Part shown: piece after piece, positions 12,585 to 26,200 of the stretch
Numbering within the stretch: the stretch's first letter is position 1
Layout of the letters: every line of letters begins with the position of its first letter
Assembly (NCBI RefSeq): GCF_932274485.2
Contig: NC_065882.2
Coordinates: 63,091,431-63,155,430, forward strand
Length of the DNA stretch: 64,000 nt
Source: Patella vulgata
Lineage: Eukaryota; Mollusca; Gastropoda; Patellidae
Direction of reading: 5' to 3'
The notes under the pieces: generated by a model
The model's database searches: none
What the model was told of the DNA's origin: nothing
What the model saw: the letters and a program-made list of their open reading frames with translations, nothing else
Made by a program: the position numbers and the translations under genes

Positions 12585-13371
12585 TAGGGTGACCCATGCA
12601 CTCTACAGAAATACAGTCCACCGCTGATAATTCGAGACTACCACTGAAGCGTGTACATTCGCCGTGTCGAGACCAACTTTCTGACAGTATGATACTATAA
12701 ATAGCCATGGCACGTGCAATTCTCTACAAATCTATCAACTATTACAGCCGTAAAAAATTTATTGTTGACGATTTTGAATAGCAGTAAAATTAAGCTTCTT
12801 GGTTATTACAGCAGATTTAGAAATTACATTCGTTTCATTTTTTAAATCGCTTTATTATTAACTGTACCGTTAAGAGCGGCATCTTTTGGTTTAGTACAAA
12901 TAATATCTCTGAAACACTTGGGTTAGACAGGAACATGATACTAGCAGTAGTTTCATTTTACTTTTACAAGCTTCTTAAAACAATTGTTGAGCTAGCTAAC
13001 GTGCTTATTTCTAAATTCAATTTCTTGTTCTAGCTTTCTGTTATGTTTCGTAAAAAAGTAGTCTTGATTATCCCGACCTGTCAATCAGACGTAGAATGGT
13101 CGATAGACTGGTTAAGCGAGACTAATTTCAAAACAAGAGCATGTAACCTATCTTTTACTCAAAAGTGTCTGGATGTTATGGACGACACTTGGAACCAGTT
13201 TTCAGTCTATTATTTATAGATGATTGATGGCCATAGCTTATTAAGTACAACATGATCGTTTATTTAGTGACTATAATTGTGTGAAACTGATTTGAGGCTT
13301 GGCATATATATAAATATTGTGGCGTAATTGTCGAGATATTTGGAGATATTTATTTATGGTGGGTCACCCTA
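12585..13371. mobile_element. hAT-like non-autonomous element
   Basis: The ends are TAGGGTGACCCA and TGGGTCACCCTA, perfectly inverted over 12 bp. ACTAAAG flanks both sides (12578-12584, 13372-13378). TIRs of the form YAGGG with 7-8 bp duplications fit hAT. No transposase is coded. Confidence 0.75.
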
Positions 13372-15858
13372 ACTAAAGCCAGGCTGTTATTACGTTAAAT
13401 AGACGTTGTAAACATTGTTGTAATGTTTGATGGACATTTATCTTGAAGTTAGTCATTTGTTGTGTTTTGTGAACAATGACCTATGCATATCATTTTTAAC
13501 TGCTGTCACAAAATCTTAGATTTAGAAAATATCAAACAACTTTTGTGATATATTATTTTATGCAGAAGCTGAGAGAAAACTTATGTGAACATTATTTGTG
13601 CCAAATATGAACATTATCAAATAGTTAAATTATTTTGACTTTTCAAGTTATATAGGAAATGTATGCTGACATTTTTAATTTATCTTCAATTCAAAATAAC
13701 CTGACATTGCTTTGATTTGTATTTAGTGGAACATTATTTCCTGTGTAAAGCAGGATAGATGCTTTTGACTAACTTAAATTTAATATGTTTTAAAATGATA
13801 TCTATCCTGTAATTGAACTTTACAATCTATACATGCATGTAAAATTAGTGTAATGTACAACTCTAAATGCTGCCAACTATATTAGATCATTTACTGTAAA
13901 TAAACTACAAAAAGTAATTCACCAGATACAATAATATTAAATTGATTAGATCCATAAAGTCATCAGATCGTTTGCATTACTGTGTGACTGGAAATTATAA
14001 TGGATAGCTCCACTTGATGGAGACTTTTTTTTACGGATTATTATTGACTGAACCGCTGATAAACCACAGAAGGTCTATTATAATTAAAGGACCACAAGCA
14101 GATGTAATACATTGTAAAATATTATTTGGGTGGAAACCATTTTGTCAGGTTGTATTCTGACCCATGAAGTGACAAACTTTGATAATTTCAGTTATTAAAG
14201 GGACAGTCCCAGATGTAATTTAGTGACTATACCTGGTTAATTCAAGATAATACAAACCTTTATCCTAGTCATCTTTAAGAAGCTTGTTTTGAAAGAAATT
14301 CAAAATTCGGTTTACGTTAGGAATTGGAAAATATATATTTGCCAGGGGGTAATCATATCTAGTCGAAGTTATTGTGGTTAGTGATCATCGCAATTATCGT
14401 ATCATATTCATCACCATGGTCAACATAATTACATAAAAGTGATTGGAGACATGCTGCCCTTGAACTTCATCTAGTGGTTGTTCTTATTTCATATCTGGTT
14501 TAATATTTGTGACCTGTACTGGCAAATTGAGTCGCAATGAGGAAATTTTGAAAAATGAGTTATTGTTATTTGCACATTCTCCACCCTAATACCTTCAAAA
14601 TGATGTATGGTTGGTATGAATCCAGTGAAAATTGACTGGGCTATATCCATTTGAAGTTGTACAAGTCAGAAAGGTAGTTGTAAGAAAAAGCGAGTTAAAC
14701 ATGTCGGTATATTCTAACACAAAATCACATAGCAACCACGCCATATACTTGTTAATTTTCGTTTGATATTTCTCTCAGTGTTATAATTTAGAATAAAAGA
14801 GAACAGTCCATACATTAGCAATATAGGTTTTGTATATTATAAGTTTTATGTGAATAAATTCTGTTAATCTCTCCACTTAATTAGCTGCGTGCGTTGAAAA
14901 ATAGCTAATTTCGATGAGAATTTTAAGAAAAAAAGATTTAAGAATACGGTACTCTTACAAAATGTCCAAATAAAGGTGTTTTACAATTTTTTATTGCTAT
15001 TTTGATTTTTTTGTGAAAATCTCAATTTCGATCAAAATCAATATTTTCACTTGTTTTGTCCGTAGCTCATTATTAGACTTTACGCATTCCGACTCATTTT
15101 GCCAGCACTGGTCACATTTTAGTATTATGCTGTATTTTTTAAGCTTTTGTTATTGATTTAGGATAAAAAATTATAATGAAATTGTGTGTTTGTTTTTCAA
15201 TCATTACATTTCTGTTTTTGTCATCTTTGTTTTCACAGTGTTTTGTTACTCGTATGTTAATAATGGGGCTATAGCTGTTGCATTGAGAATTCAGGCCAAC
15301 TTGATATCTCATGGAACAACAGAAAATTGTCATCGATCTGTGTTAAGTCTCCTATTTTTAGTATATGAAAGTAATAATAGCACCAAACTATTTGATGATA
15401 TGACATTTAGTCTTATCTTCATCATTTATTAATGCAACAAAAACAGCTCCATTCTTACCAGGGGTGAGTAACATTTTATAATAGAAGACAGGATGTATTT
15501 ATATAGTTTGTTATATTAATAAACCTAATGATCATTATAATATAACTAGCAATATGTATAATTGCATTTATAAGTGGCCAAATAATTCATAAAACAAAAT
15601 AGCTTTAAAATACTTAATTATATTGTGATAACAATTTGTTTAAATGAAATGTTAGAAATTAATTTAGTCAGATTTGTACAATATTATAATTGTGTACTCC
15701 TATCCATTCATTAATTATGGTTTCTTGAGTAAGATTGTATTGTTCTTTTATAAATGTAATCTGTTTCCATTATTAAGTCAAATCAGATGGTTAACTGTTC
15801 ACAATAAAATTTTCAAGAACTTAATCAAAACTGTAAGAATCAAAGACAAAATCAAACC

Positions 15859-16063
15859 GGCCCCTAGTTCACAAAGCATTCTGAGACTGAAGTTAGGAAT
15901 TTACTTAACTTTCAATCACTGTTTATGAGAAATATCATTGATTCAGAAACACAAAACTAACACAAGTTTTATAAAGGGCTAAATTTTAGTTAAAATAAGG
16001 CAAACAATTTTGAATAAATTCCTAACTTAAGTCTGAAAATGCTTTCTTTGTGAACTCAGGGCC
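15859..16063. mobile_element. Palindromic GGCCC-ended MITE
   Basis: GGCCCCTAGTTCACAAAGCA at the left pairs with TTTGTGAACTCAGGGCC at the right. A second arm pair is AAGTTAGGAATTTA and TAAATTCCTAACTT. The short centre has no coding. It is similar in style to 43543-43698. Confidence 0.65.
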
Positions 16064-17000
16064 TAAAGTATTAACAATTAGTGAATGGATATCAATGAGT
16101 TGGAGATAATCAAAATGCAGAGTTTAAAGTGACACAAATGATATGAACTATTTTCTGAACTAATATTATCTTGCTTTGTTACCAAAAATAAGCACAGAAT
16201 TTGTGATGTATGTTCTTGAAAATAGGGAAAAATCATTGTTGGTCCTTTTGGCATCTTATTGTGGGTATAATGTTGAAAATGTAAACATATTTAAAGGAAA
16301 CTGACATTTTATTAGCTGAGATTTAAAATCCTAATGTTTGCTCTTAAAGACCAGTAAGAACAGGTTACTTCACATATTTATCAGAATCCGTTTCTGCCAG
16401 TTTATTATGGAGGTAAATACGCTTTACATCGATCAGTATATTCAAAGGGTATTGCACAGATTTATGTTGCTTTAAAATCACTAACACTTTACTTTAGTTT
16501 ATCAACTAAACAATATCATTCTTCACCAGTTAGAAATCCTGTTTTTGTTTTAGTGTGACCACTGAATAATAACTTGTGGTTGGTGATGGCTTTGGTAGAG
16601 TGCTTTATCAACATCTGGATAGACTATCTTGTATTTTACTTATGCCATTCACTGTATTCTAGCTGTTGTTTAATATCTGTCATATGATCATTTAGATAAT
16701 TATTGTCGAAAGAAGCAAGTTTGTGTGAAATTTTAAATGTTGCTGTTGTATATATGTTTTATTATTATAAATTATTTCATTGTGTTGATGAACTTTTTTG
16801 TATCAAAATATTGTGTTGCTCAGTATTTTATTGTTATCTTGTCAAATTACTTCAAAATACAAAACAAAATGTTTTAGACTGAATAAATGTTGTTGGTCTT
16901 TAAAAAATTAAGAGTGAAATTAGAATCGGTCCATTTATTCTTTTTTTTAACATTTACAAAAGCTAAACCAGGATGTTGACTTTACATGCAATACAGTTAA

Positions 17001-17732
17001 AGGACAATATTGGTGCCAGTCATTATCACATATGTGTTAGAGCTGGTTAAACACATTCCAAATATATTTTTAACACAGAGATCATTGCTACGATAGTTGA
17101 GTAATACAGGTTTCCCGTATCGGAAGTGACGAACGCTGAAGGAAAACATGAGTCGCCGCTCTATATAACTGACTGAAGCGACGAGTGATAACAGATACGC
17201 GGCCAAATTTCTACTCACTAATAATTCCTTCGAAGACCAAAAGTTGTTATATGGGACTGTAAGAGGATATCTGACAATTCAATAAAGTAATTGAATGTCA
17301 TTAGATAAGAGAACACGAGAAAAATAGAAATAGTTCTTACATTCCCTTGTTTATATTCATTCTATACCTTATAAAAACACGGTAATGCACGGACTTTTTC
17401 TGTTTTTCTTTCGTGTTCTCTTATCTAGTGGCAGTCAATACTTTTTTATGAATTGTCAGATATTATCCTCTCACAGTCTCACACAACAACTGTTGGTCTT
17501 CAAAGGAATTATTAGTGAGCAGAAATTCGGCCGTATATCTGTTATCACTCGTCGCTTCAGTCAGTTATATTGAGCGGTGACTCGTGTTTTCCTTTGGCGT
17601 TCGTCACTTCCGATACGGGAAACCTGTATTACTCAGCTATCGTAGCAATGATTTCTGTGTTAAAAATATATTTTGAATGTGTTTAACCAGCTCTAACACA
17701 TATGTGATAATGACTGGCACCAATATTGTCCT
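17001..17732. mobile_element. 732-bp fold-back element with TTAA target duplication
   Basis: The arms (about 17001-17332 and 17395-17732) are near-perfect reverse complements, starting AGGACAATATTGGTGCCAGT. The spacer is only about 60 bp. TTAA flanks both sides (16997-17000, 17733-17736). No transposase is coded. A transcript through it would form a dsRNA hairpin over 300 bp long. Confidence 0.85.
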
Positions 17733-17736
17733 TTAA

Positions 17737-18066
17737 AAATGAAATGGGGTTTGACGTCCTATTTTTCTGCTCCAACCATACTAATGAAGACAGCATACGC
17801 CATGCAGTGTGCTATGAAGGAAATTTTGCATGGACAGCGGTGCTACAGCAATCACTTATATCAAATTCCAACTTTCAAGGGTGTCTTTTACATGCATGCC
17901 TGTGTGCACGTGGGACCTTGGTTTTTGGTCCTATGCAAATGACTATATATTGTCCCTGGCCAAGCCCTCTGTCTTCCACTGCTGACAAGAGGGAACCACA
18001 CCAGAAAATCTGGATGAACTTTCTCGGCACACAGAACCTCCAGGTTAGCAAGCCGCTGTGGCTTCG
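17737..18066 (-). repeat. Degraded SINE-2 copy abutting the fold-back element
   Basis: Minus-strand SINE-2 with recognisable 3' end (AATGAAATGGGGTTTGACGT on plus) and body (AAAATCTGGATGAACTTTCT). The head is damaged. It starts directly at the TTAA of the fold-back element. Confidence 0.75.
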
Positions 18067-18639
18067 ATTCACAATAAGCCTAGCATCAAAACGTACTCAG
18101 GGACATGACTGATCTACAGCCAAAAGTGATCCATCTTGCCAGTTCTGCATTTAAGCATTATTGTCACCGGGTGACAACGTATCAGGAGTAATTTAAAATA
18201 TCCACATCCAAATGCTCTCTTCAGAGTAACTAATTTTCATGGATACTATATTTGAAAAGTTGGGTTGCCAACCAGGCACTGAAACATATACCCCCATGAA
18301 TCAAAACTATACATATCAATTTCAAGCAGATCGAATGATTACTTTTCATAACTTTTCTACAAATTGATCAAGGGGCAATAACTCGGGAAGTGTTCAGAAG
18401 TAGCTGAACATGCTCTGGATGCTATGTTTATTGGAAGTTAAACAATTTAGTAAATACATGTATGCCAGGAAAATACAATAGTGACACACAGTGTTGAATA
18501 AGTTAATTCACAGATATTTGTTGGCCATGGGAGAAACCCCATCAAAATTCATAGTGGTGACACAATTTTATTGTGGGCACTTCCTGTGTTACCAAAACAT
18601 TGTAATTATAATATATGAATAAACTATAAACCCTACTGA

Positions 18640-18853
18640 AATAGGGTGGGTGGGTGCACATCACATCATGAGATCTGTCATTGAGTCAATTTGATGACAA
18701 GGAGGAGTAGGGCCGCCTGTCCACCCTCATGGGTTTTATCCGGGTCCTCCCAATGCTAAAGACCCTACGTGTAAGCGAATTAATGAAATAAAATTGAACC
18801 ATATGTTAGTCCCGAAATGACCTAGTTTATGTTGAGTGGATGTCAAACCCCAT
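18640..18853 (+). repeat. Diverged SINE-1 copy
   Basis: It contains ATCTGTCATTGAGTCAATTT, AGGAGTAGGGCCGCCTGTCC, a shortened middle, and GACCTAGTTTATGTTGAGTG ending GTCAAACCCCAT. The head is mostly lost. Confidence 0.75.
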
Positions 18854-19381
18854 TGATTTAAGGCAGAATTATTACTCCCCACCAAAACCTGAGAAGGAAG
18901 CTGTCTCTTCACATCCGTTTTTAAGGGGAACTTATTGCTCCTGAGATATCTTTTCTTCCCTTCACAAAACAGCTGGTTGGGATATTTCCACTATAACAAG
19001 AATGACAGGTTTGAAATAAATTGATATTTAATTTGCATCTAATAACAAATAAGTTATAAGTCTACAAGTAAGCCAAATTTATAAAGACAACATATTTTAA
19101 AAATTTAAATCAATAGATAATCAAAAGTCAGTCATTTCTAGCAGAAAATTAATTAAATTACGTATAACAAGCCATAAACACATGGAATTGCATTAAATCA
19201 GACCTGGCTTAATATATGAGATGATGTCAATGAATGATTTGGCACATCATTTGCTCCCAAAACTGGGTGTTAAGTTTTTAAATAAGATGCATTATTCCAG
19301 TCTACCCAGCTATATTCTTGTAGCATGGTGTGCATATTTCCACAAATACCAACAGGACATGTTAGAGCTTTACATCAATGA

Positions 19382-19752
19382 TCAATCTGATTAAAACACA
19401 GATCCTATTTCTTTTCGTTTTTTATAGTTCAAAATTTTGTTTTACTTGTCTTTACTACACTAGGATCTGGAAGAGTTGTTATATTACCAGCGTTTTGGTT
19501 GAAGTCGGGGAATAAGCCAATGAAACAGTCTGTTACGGCGACTTCTTGGCGTGCCATGCACGAAATTGTGGGTAAATCACTAGAAATGCCAATGCTTATT
19601 GATTAATCAATGTCTGACGTCATTGGGTCAAAAGCCGCTCATACGACACCTGACACGACCTTCGAGTACAACTTGTCAGATCATATAATGTAGGCCATCG
19701 AAAGTACAAAAATAACGAAACGAAATATTGATCTCTATTTTAATCAGATTGA
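19382..19752. mobile_element. 371-bp TIR element carrying a CRE
   Basis: The ends are TCAATCTGATTAAAA and TTTTAATCAGATTGA, perfectly inverted, with weaker inverted similarity further in. TCAATGA flanks both sides (19375-19381, 19753-19759). TGACGTCA at 19615-19622 and CCAAT-like motifs lie inside. It lies downstream of the DEPTOR stop. Confidence 0.72.
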
Positions 19753-20249
19753 TCAATGATTAAACCAGGATGATAATGTGCCCTAAGTCCAACTACTTTG
19801 TCACAATATGAATGGAATGATTATTAAATACAACTAATAGCTTGGTCTTTAAGGGTCAACCTTGTTTTGCATTTCACCTTAAAAAAAATCTCGAAAGCAA
19901 GATATTAAAAACCAAATACTAATAAAACAAGTCTTCTCATCTATCATACTTATCAATTTCCCCGAAACCCAATGAAACCCAATCATATTCGGCACTTACA
20001 CAAGTAAATAATGCCGAAATGGAGAATATTTGGTTAAAGCAGAAATTAAATGGACCATTCATTCCATCATTGATGGAAATATCACCCTAAATCTTATAGT
20101 CAAATCAACCTCAAAATGGCCAATGACATAATGGCATATACCAATTTGATAAAAAAAAAAACAACAGCCATAGCATTAACTATACATTTTCTACCAATGA
20201 GGAAAATTAGTGAAGTTGAATGGAGTATATCGGTTCCACCAATCCCCAT

Positions 20250-23200
20250 CTACCTTTCCTTATAATGTGATAAAACAACCAATGACAAAGAATCTTGTTC
20301 CTGTATAAGTTTTCCCACCATTTTGTGATTTTTATTGATAACCTTTTCTCCGTTTACTGAATATATATACTGACGAACCTGAAATAGACACAATTTTTAA
20401 GTTAGTTACCATTCTTGGGCATTTCATATACTTGTTCCCAAATTACTGAATCAAAATATACCAACATAATATTAACAAAATAAATACTCATCATTAAGGC
20501 TACACAAAATAAATGTCTTGTTTCTCGGGCAACTGACAGCTGAAACTGTAGGGGGGGAGGGCGGTTTATTTTTTTTTTTATCTCATTTATGGCTAGAGGA
20601 TGGTGCAAAATAAAATTTGCCTATTGTTGAAAATTGTTTGGGCGGGAGGGCGGCCTTGTATTTTTTTTTTTTTTTTAATGAGAAAGTCATTACTTGTCTA
20701 CGGTTTTGCTTTTAATTATATATTATACATACTTAGAACATAAACCCAAAAATCAAGTCTACTCAAACACTGAACACTGACTGAAAGGAAAATAATTTTC
20801 CATATTTAATTCACGTAATGTAGCTTACTAATGGTAATGGTGACAACCATAATTGAAATTGGTTTAAAATAAAATTCCGTACGACTATTAATAGCCGTCC
20901 ATAATAACGACAATATTTTAAAGAGTAAACCTCTGTCAGCATGTGTATCAAAAATAATCATCACGGTAAACGACACTGCGATCTAAATCTAGTATCGCTG
21001 GTTTATAATGATTGACCTAATTCCAACCAATGTCACGTGTCATCGGGATATGACTGTTTCTCAGATTATTCGGTGTGTTTCTCAGGATATTCGGTGTTCT
21101 ATCTGGGGTTTATATCGAATGACTATTTAAATTTAACTAACAACTCGTCAGTAAAACCATCAAATGTGTAATCCAATTATTATTTTCCGGATTATCAAAA
21201 CTGCCGTTAAATGTGCTAATGACCCAGATTCTGACTAAGGTATGGTGACTATCATCGTATCGTATTCGTAGCCACAAGTTATAATAATTAACCTGTTCTA
21301 CGATTCATTGTTTTATAAGTAGGATTTTTTCAAACATGGACCGACTGAAGCCGGCAATAATGAGCCGATTAAGATCGAATGATTGAAATACATTGCATTG
21401 TTGTCAATGACTTTCGATGTTTAACACGAATCAAATTCTAGTTCACAAGGGGAGGTAATTAAAATCACGTGATACAAAAATGGAGGTTCTTTCGATATCA
21501 ATAAAAAAAAGACCCGTAAATGAGCGTTTACATCTGAATCAGTTTAATACATTTGAATGGATATTCACGCATGGGGCATGTAGATACATGCAGCATATTT
21601 TTTTTATGACTTGCTTATCGATGTTCGGGCGGGCGTTACATATTTTTTATTTTTCATCAAGACTAGTAAATAGGCCGCACGCGCAACCAATTTTGCGTGC
21701 GGGCGGTGCCCGAGAAACAACTTATTTTATTTGTGTTGCCTAAAATAGTGCATTAGCTCGGTCTACAATAATTTTCAGACATTTACAATGATGTTTGGTT
21801 ACGTAAGATCCTTAGACTCGTAACCAAATATATCCGCAGTCAAAGGATAGGTTTTTTACATAGGCTAAGCATGTTCCCCAATCCCACTCAGATATAATGA
21901 ATAAAAATTTTGTTTAAAATTTCCCATCCTATATGCCTGTGACTTATTACTAACCTTTATTCCTGCAGCAGCTGCTGGGCCATTAGGATCAAGTGTTTGA
22001 ACATAGGTAGGTCCATCTCCTCTAATGACAAAACCATAACCAATTCCATCACTTAATATCTAAAAATATATAATACATACATGTTCTATTAATCAGCGAT
22101 TGTCGTTGATATTTAAAAGTAATTTTTGTATAACAATGTCATATGAAGTCTGCTTTTTGTATGTGGTTATTTAACCATATGTTATATTTATAGCACCGCT
22201 TTCATGAGTTAACAGGTTTAACCACAGAGATAGTAGGCCGAGGTGTTAAACCTGTTAACAAATGAAGATTGCTATAAATGACTTGTAAAATGGAATGAAA
22301 ATGAAATGAAATGGAGTTTAACGTCCTACTGTTCTGCTCCTAACCTGGGCTAATGAAGACGGGCATACGCCATACGGCCTACTCTTATATCGAATTCCAA
22401 CTGCCAAGGGATCTTTTACGTGCACGCCAATGTGTACACGGGACCTCGGTTTTTCGTACCATCCGAACGACTAGACAGCTTTCCTTGTCAGCCCCTCCGT
22501 CCTGCATCACTGACAAGGGAGAACCACGCCGGAAAATCTGGATGAACTTTCTCGGCCAATGCAGGGATCGAACACCCGACCTCCAGGCTAGCGAGCTAGC
22601 GTCTTACCCACTTAGCTGCGTGATCCCCAAATGACTTGTAACATTGACACCTGCCCAACATGCTCTTGTTATTGCACAGAAAACCCACCCCACTTCTCTA
22701 TAACATTAACAATATCTAGTCATTGCATAGTTAAGCTCTACTCAATCTACTAGAGATAAACAATCTGCTTATTCATCAAAAAGAACAAAGGAAGATTCTC
22801 CGTCCAAGTTACAAATAAACATGTTACATGGTAATTAAACAATATATAAACATGTTACATGGTTATTAAACAATATATAAACCTGTTACATGGTTTTTGT
22901 TATTATATCAAATTATAAAGTGGTATGAGGTTGTTATACCCCACATAATACTGGTAAAGGTTATAATGTAACATATAGACTGGGTACAGGTTGATGCATC
23001 ACATACTTCTGTACTAATTTGATATATGCCACACATAAGCCTATAATGTCACAAATACCAGTAGAGTCGGTACAAGTTGATTCATATATACTCTGTACTA
23101 GGTTGTTATATGCCACATATAAACCTGGTAAAGGTTATAATCATTCTGCACACGAAGATCCATCTACTTCATACTTCGAGAATAAATCTCTGTCCTAAAT

Positions 23201-26200
23201 GGCTGCCATATCCATGCCATGTTTTGAAATGTAATTCGACTCTGTTTCACATCTGGCATACACACAAAGACTAAAAAAACCTATTCAATTCCATGATATG
23301 GAAGCAGAATAAATACTTCTCAAAATTCTTGAGGTATATTTAGTGTTTTCGCCTAAAGTTCTTAATTTAGGATTCAGGACTTAAAATGTAGGTCAACTGA
23401 CTAGCTTAGTGTCTGTTCTCAAGCGGAGCTAACTGTAGACTAGACAGGCAGCCTAAGTTTAGTATGGTTTATAATGTCACATATACTCATTTAGCATTTG
23501 TTACCTTAATTTTTTGTCGTATATATGGAGCATTGGGATCCTCTAGTTCACTCACAGATACTTGACGCACTAACACTAGGGAAAAAAAAATTAATAAACA
23601 ATTGCAGACTTGATTATATCTGGGTAAATATACATATATTGCAATAGTACAGCAATTAAATTAAATGACAGAGTTACCCCAAATGGACTTAATGGACAGA
23701 ATTTACCTGGTTTTGAGCCAAGACTTAAAATTCTAGACTTATTAACAGATTTTGAATCAAGCATGTTCTAATTTGCAAGTTTTCACCATATTCTTTGGTT
23801 ATTTAAAGTTTTATATTTATTTCATAAAAATTATAACTTCATGTTGTCTAGATATATATTAATCTGTTACCTGATTTTGGTTCAAGTATTCCATTACTAT
23901 CTGGTTCGGAACAAGTTTCACTAGATTCTGATGATTGGCTGAATTGTAAGGAGTCATGTTGATCTGGACTACCACTGGATGATTGCGTGATAGATTCTTG
24001 CCGTGGTCTCACAAGAGTTACTAAAATTAATAATTGATTTAAAAATAAATCAACTTTTGTGATTAAGAGGATTTCCAGAACCAGTCTTACTTTCAATCTC
24101 TATTGACTAAAATCAAAGTACATGCCAGACTTCTTGCATCCTTGAAATATGTAAATAACTCTTTAAAATATGATGAAGATAATACAAACTGTGTAAAGTT
24201 CTTTCTTATACCTTATAAAACAATGGCACTAAAATTATAAAAAATCCCATTGAGGGCTATCCTATAATGTTTTCAAACAAGCCAACAGTGAGGCTGATGT
24301 CCCCCGCCGAAATAGGAAAATAATTAGAGGACACATATAAATTTATCACAAATTATCTTTTACAAAGTATTGAACAATCAAACAGTATATCTTTACTTAT
24401 AGTCTAAGCATACAATGTTTTTGATGGAATAATTATAGCATATTAAGGGGAAAACATGCTCTATGCCTACAGATCTAGAGTTTAGTTGTATCAACGGGTC
24501 TATTTTCCATCTTGCTGCAAGTTGTGCAAAGTTCACTGTTTTCTTTCTGTCATTAAATGTCAATCGAAAGGCGGGGGACAATAAGCATGAACATTTACTC
24601 AATTCGAAGATCAACCAATCAAATTGTTTATCTCTGCTTACCATAAGCGGAACGGACAGACAGACAAACAGACAGACGGATGAACCCATTTTAATAGTTC
24701 CCTGCTTTCTTCGAAAGGCGGGGGACAATCAAAGTAGGAGAGTTATTGTTTTCCAAAGTCTCGACCAATCAAATTGCGTATCGCTCTGCTTACCCTGAGC
24801 AGAAAATGCTCATTATCAAACTTAGTCAAGGTATTACTGTAATGAAACTATACACCAAGTTTCATCAATCTCACTTAATTAGAACTAAAGTTATCGTGTC
24901 CCAAAGCATCAACCAATCAAATTGCTTATCTCTGCTTACCCTAAGCGGAAAATGCTCATCTTCGAACTCCATCAAGGCATTGACCTAATCAACACATACA
25001 CCAAGTTTGAACATTCTAGCTCAATTAGGAAGAGAGTTATCGTGCCCCAAAGTATCAACCAATCAAATTGCTTATCTCTGCTTAACCTAAGCGGAAAATG
25101 CTCATCTTCGAACTCCATCAAGGCATTGACCTAATAAACACATACACCAAGTTTGAACATTCTAGCTCAATTAAAAGTTATCGTGTCCCAAAGCATCAAC
25201 CAATCAAATTGCTTATCTCTGCTTACCCTAAGCGGAAAATGCTCATCTTCGAACTCCATCAAGGCATTGACCTAATCAACACATACACCAAGTTTGAACA
25301 TTCTAGCCCAGTTAGGAAGAGAGTTATCATGTCCCAAAGCATCAACCAATCAAATTGCTTATCTCTGCTTACCCTAAGCGGAAAATGCTCATCTTCGAAC
25401 TCCATCAAGGCATTGACCTAATAAACACATACACCAAGTTTGAACATTCTAGCTCAATTAGGAAGAGAGTTATTGTGTCCCAAAAAGTGTGACGGACAGA
25501 CAGACGGACAGACAGACAGACAGACAGACGGACGAACCCATTTTAATAGTCCCCTGCTTTCTTCGAAAGGCGGGGGACAAAAAAAGATTGTACAAAGTTT
25601 AAAGTAAATGGGGGGTAAACTGTGGAGCTACAACGGCAGGTGATAAAGATTGCCCCACATTCAATGTAAAGGTCACTTACTATCACTGTATGCTGAGATT
25701 TTATTGGAGCTGCTACTACTACTGTAAGATCGATTATTGTTTCTCTTTAAACGGAAGATATCAGACAGAAGGTATGCCTGATTAAAATCTAGACAGAACT
25801 GATATCTATACTGACCATCACGGAAATGGTAATCATCAGTAACTGAAAATATACAGATACATTTAATTAAATGCTGGGGTATCATGTCACTTTACTAATA
25901 AGTGACGATGACCTCAGTTCTTTGTGTTTTTCGAAATAAAATATTCACAAATTCTTATCAACCCTTCACACACTAGGTATGAACTGTGATTGATAGAATT
26001 CATTCGAAAATTCTGTTAGTCCCTCATCATTTACATCAACCACTATTATCCTGATAATTACATTTACAATGTAAGAAAGAAATATTCCTCATACAAATAC
26101 ATCCTGGTTCCCTTACTACAGACTCCCATACCACAGGTGTATGGGCCGATTTACCAGATAGAGACCAATTAAAAATCTGTTATAACGGTGTAACAGTGAT

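Larger units (their letters stand above)
11477..18639. other. Intergenic stretch downstream of SELENOI
   Basis: No coding exon is supported. It holds the SELENOI 3' UTR of unknown length, a hAT-like element (12585-13371), a small hairpin element (15859-16063), the fold-back element (17001-17732) and a SINE-2 copy (17737-18066). Elsewhere it is AT-rich with nothing recognised. Confidence 0.6.

Noticed and set aside
14085-14300. TTAAAGG-type starts at 14085 and 14199 as MITE ends
   Set aside because: No matching inverted ends were found nearby.
24611-25485. CRISPR-like array of direct repeats
   Set aside because: The units are contiguous 146-bp satellites with no unique spacers, in an animal intron.
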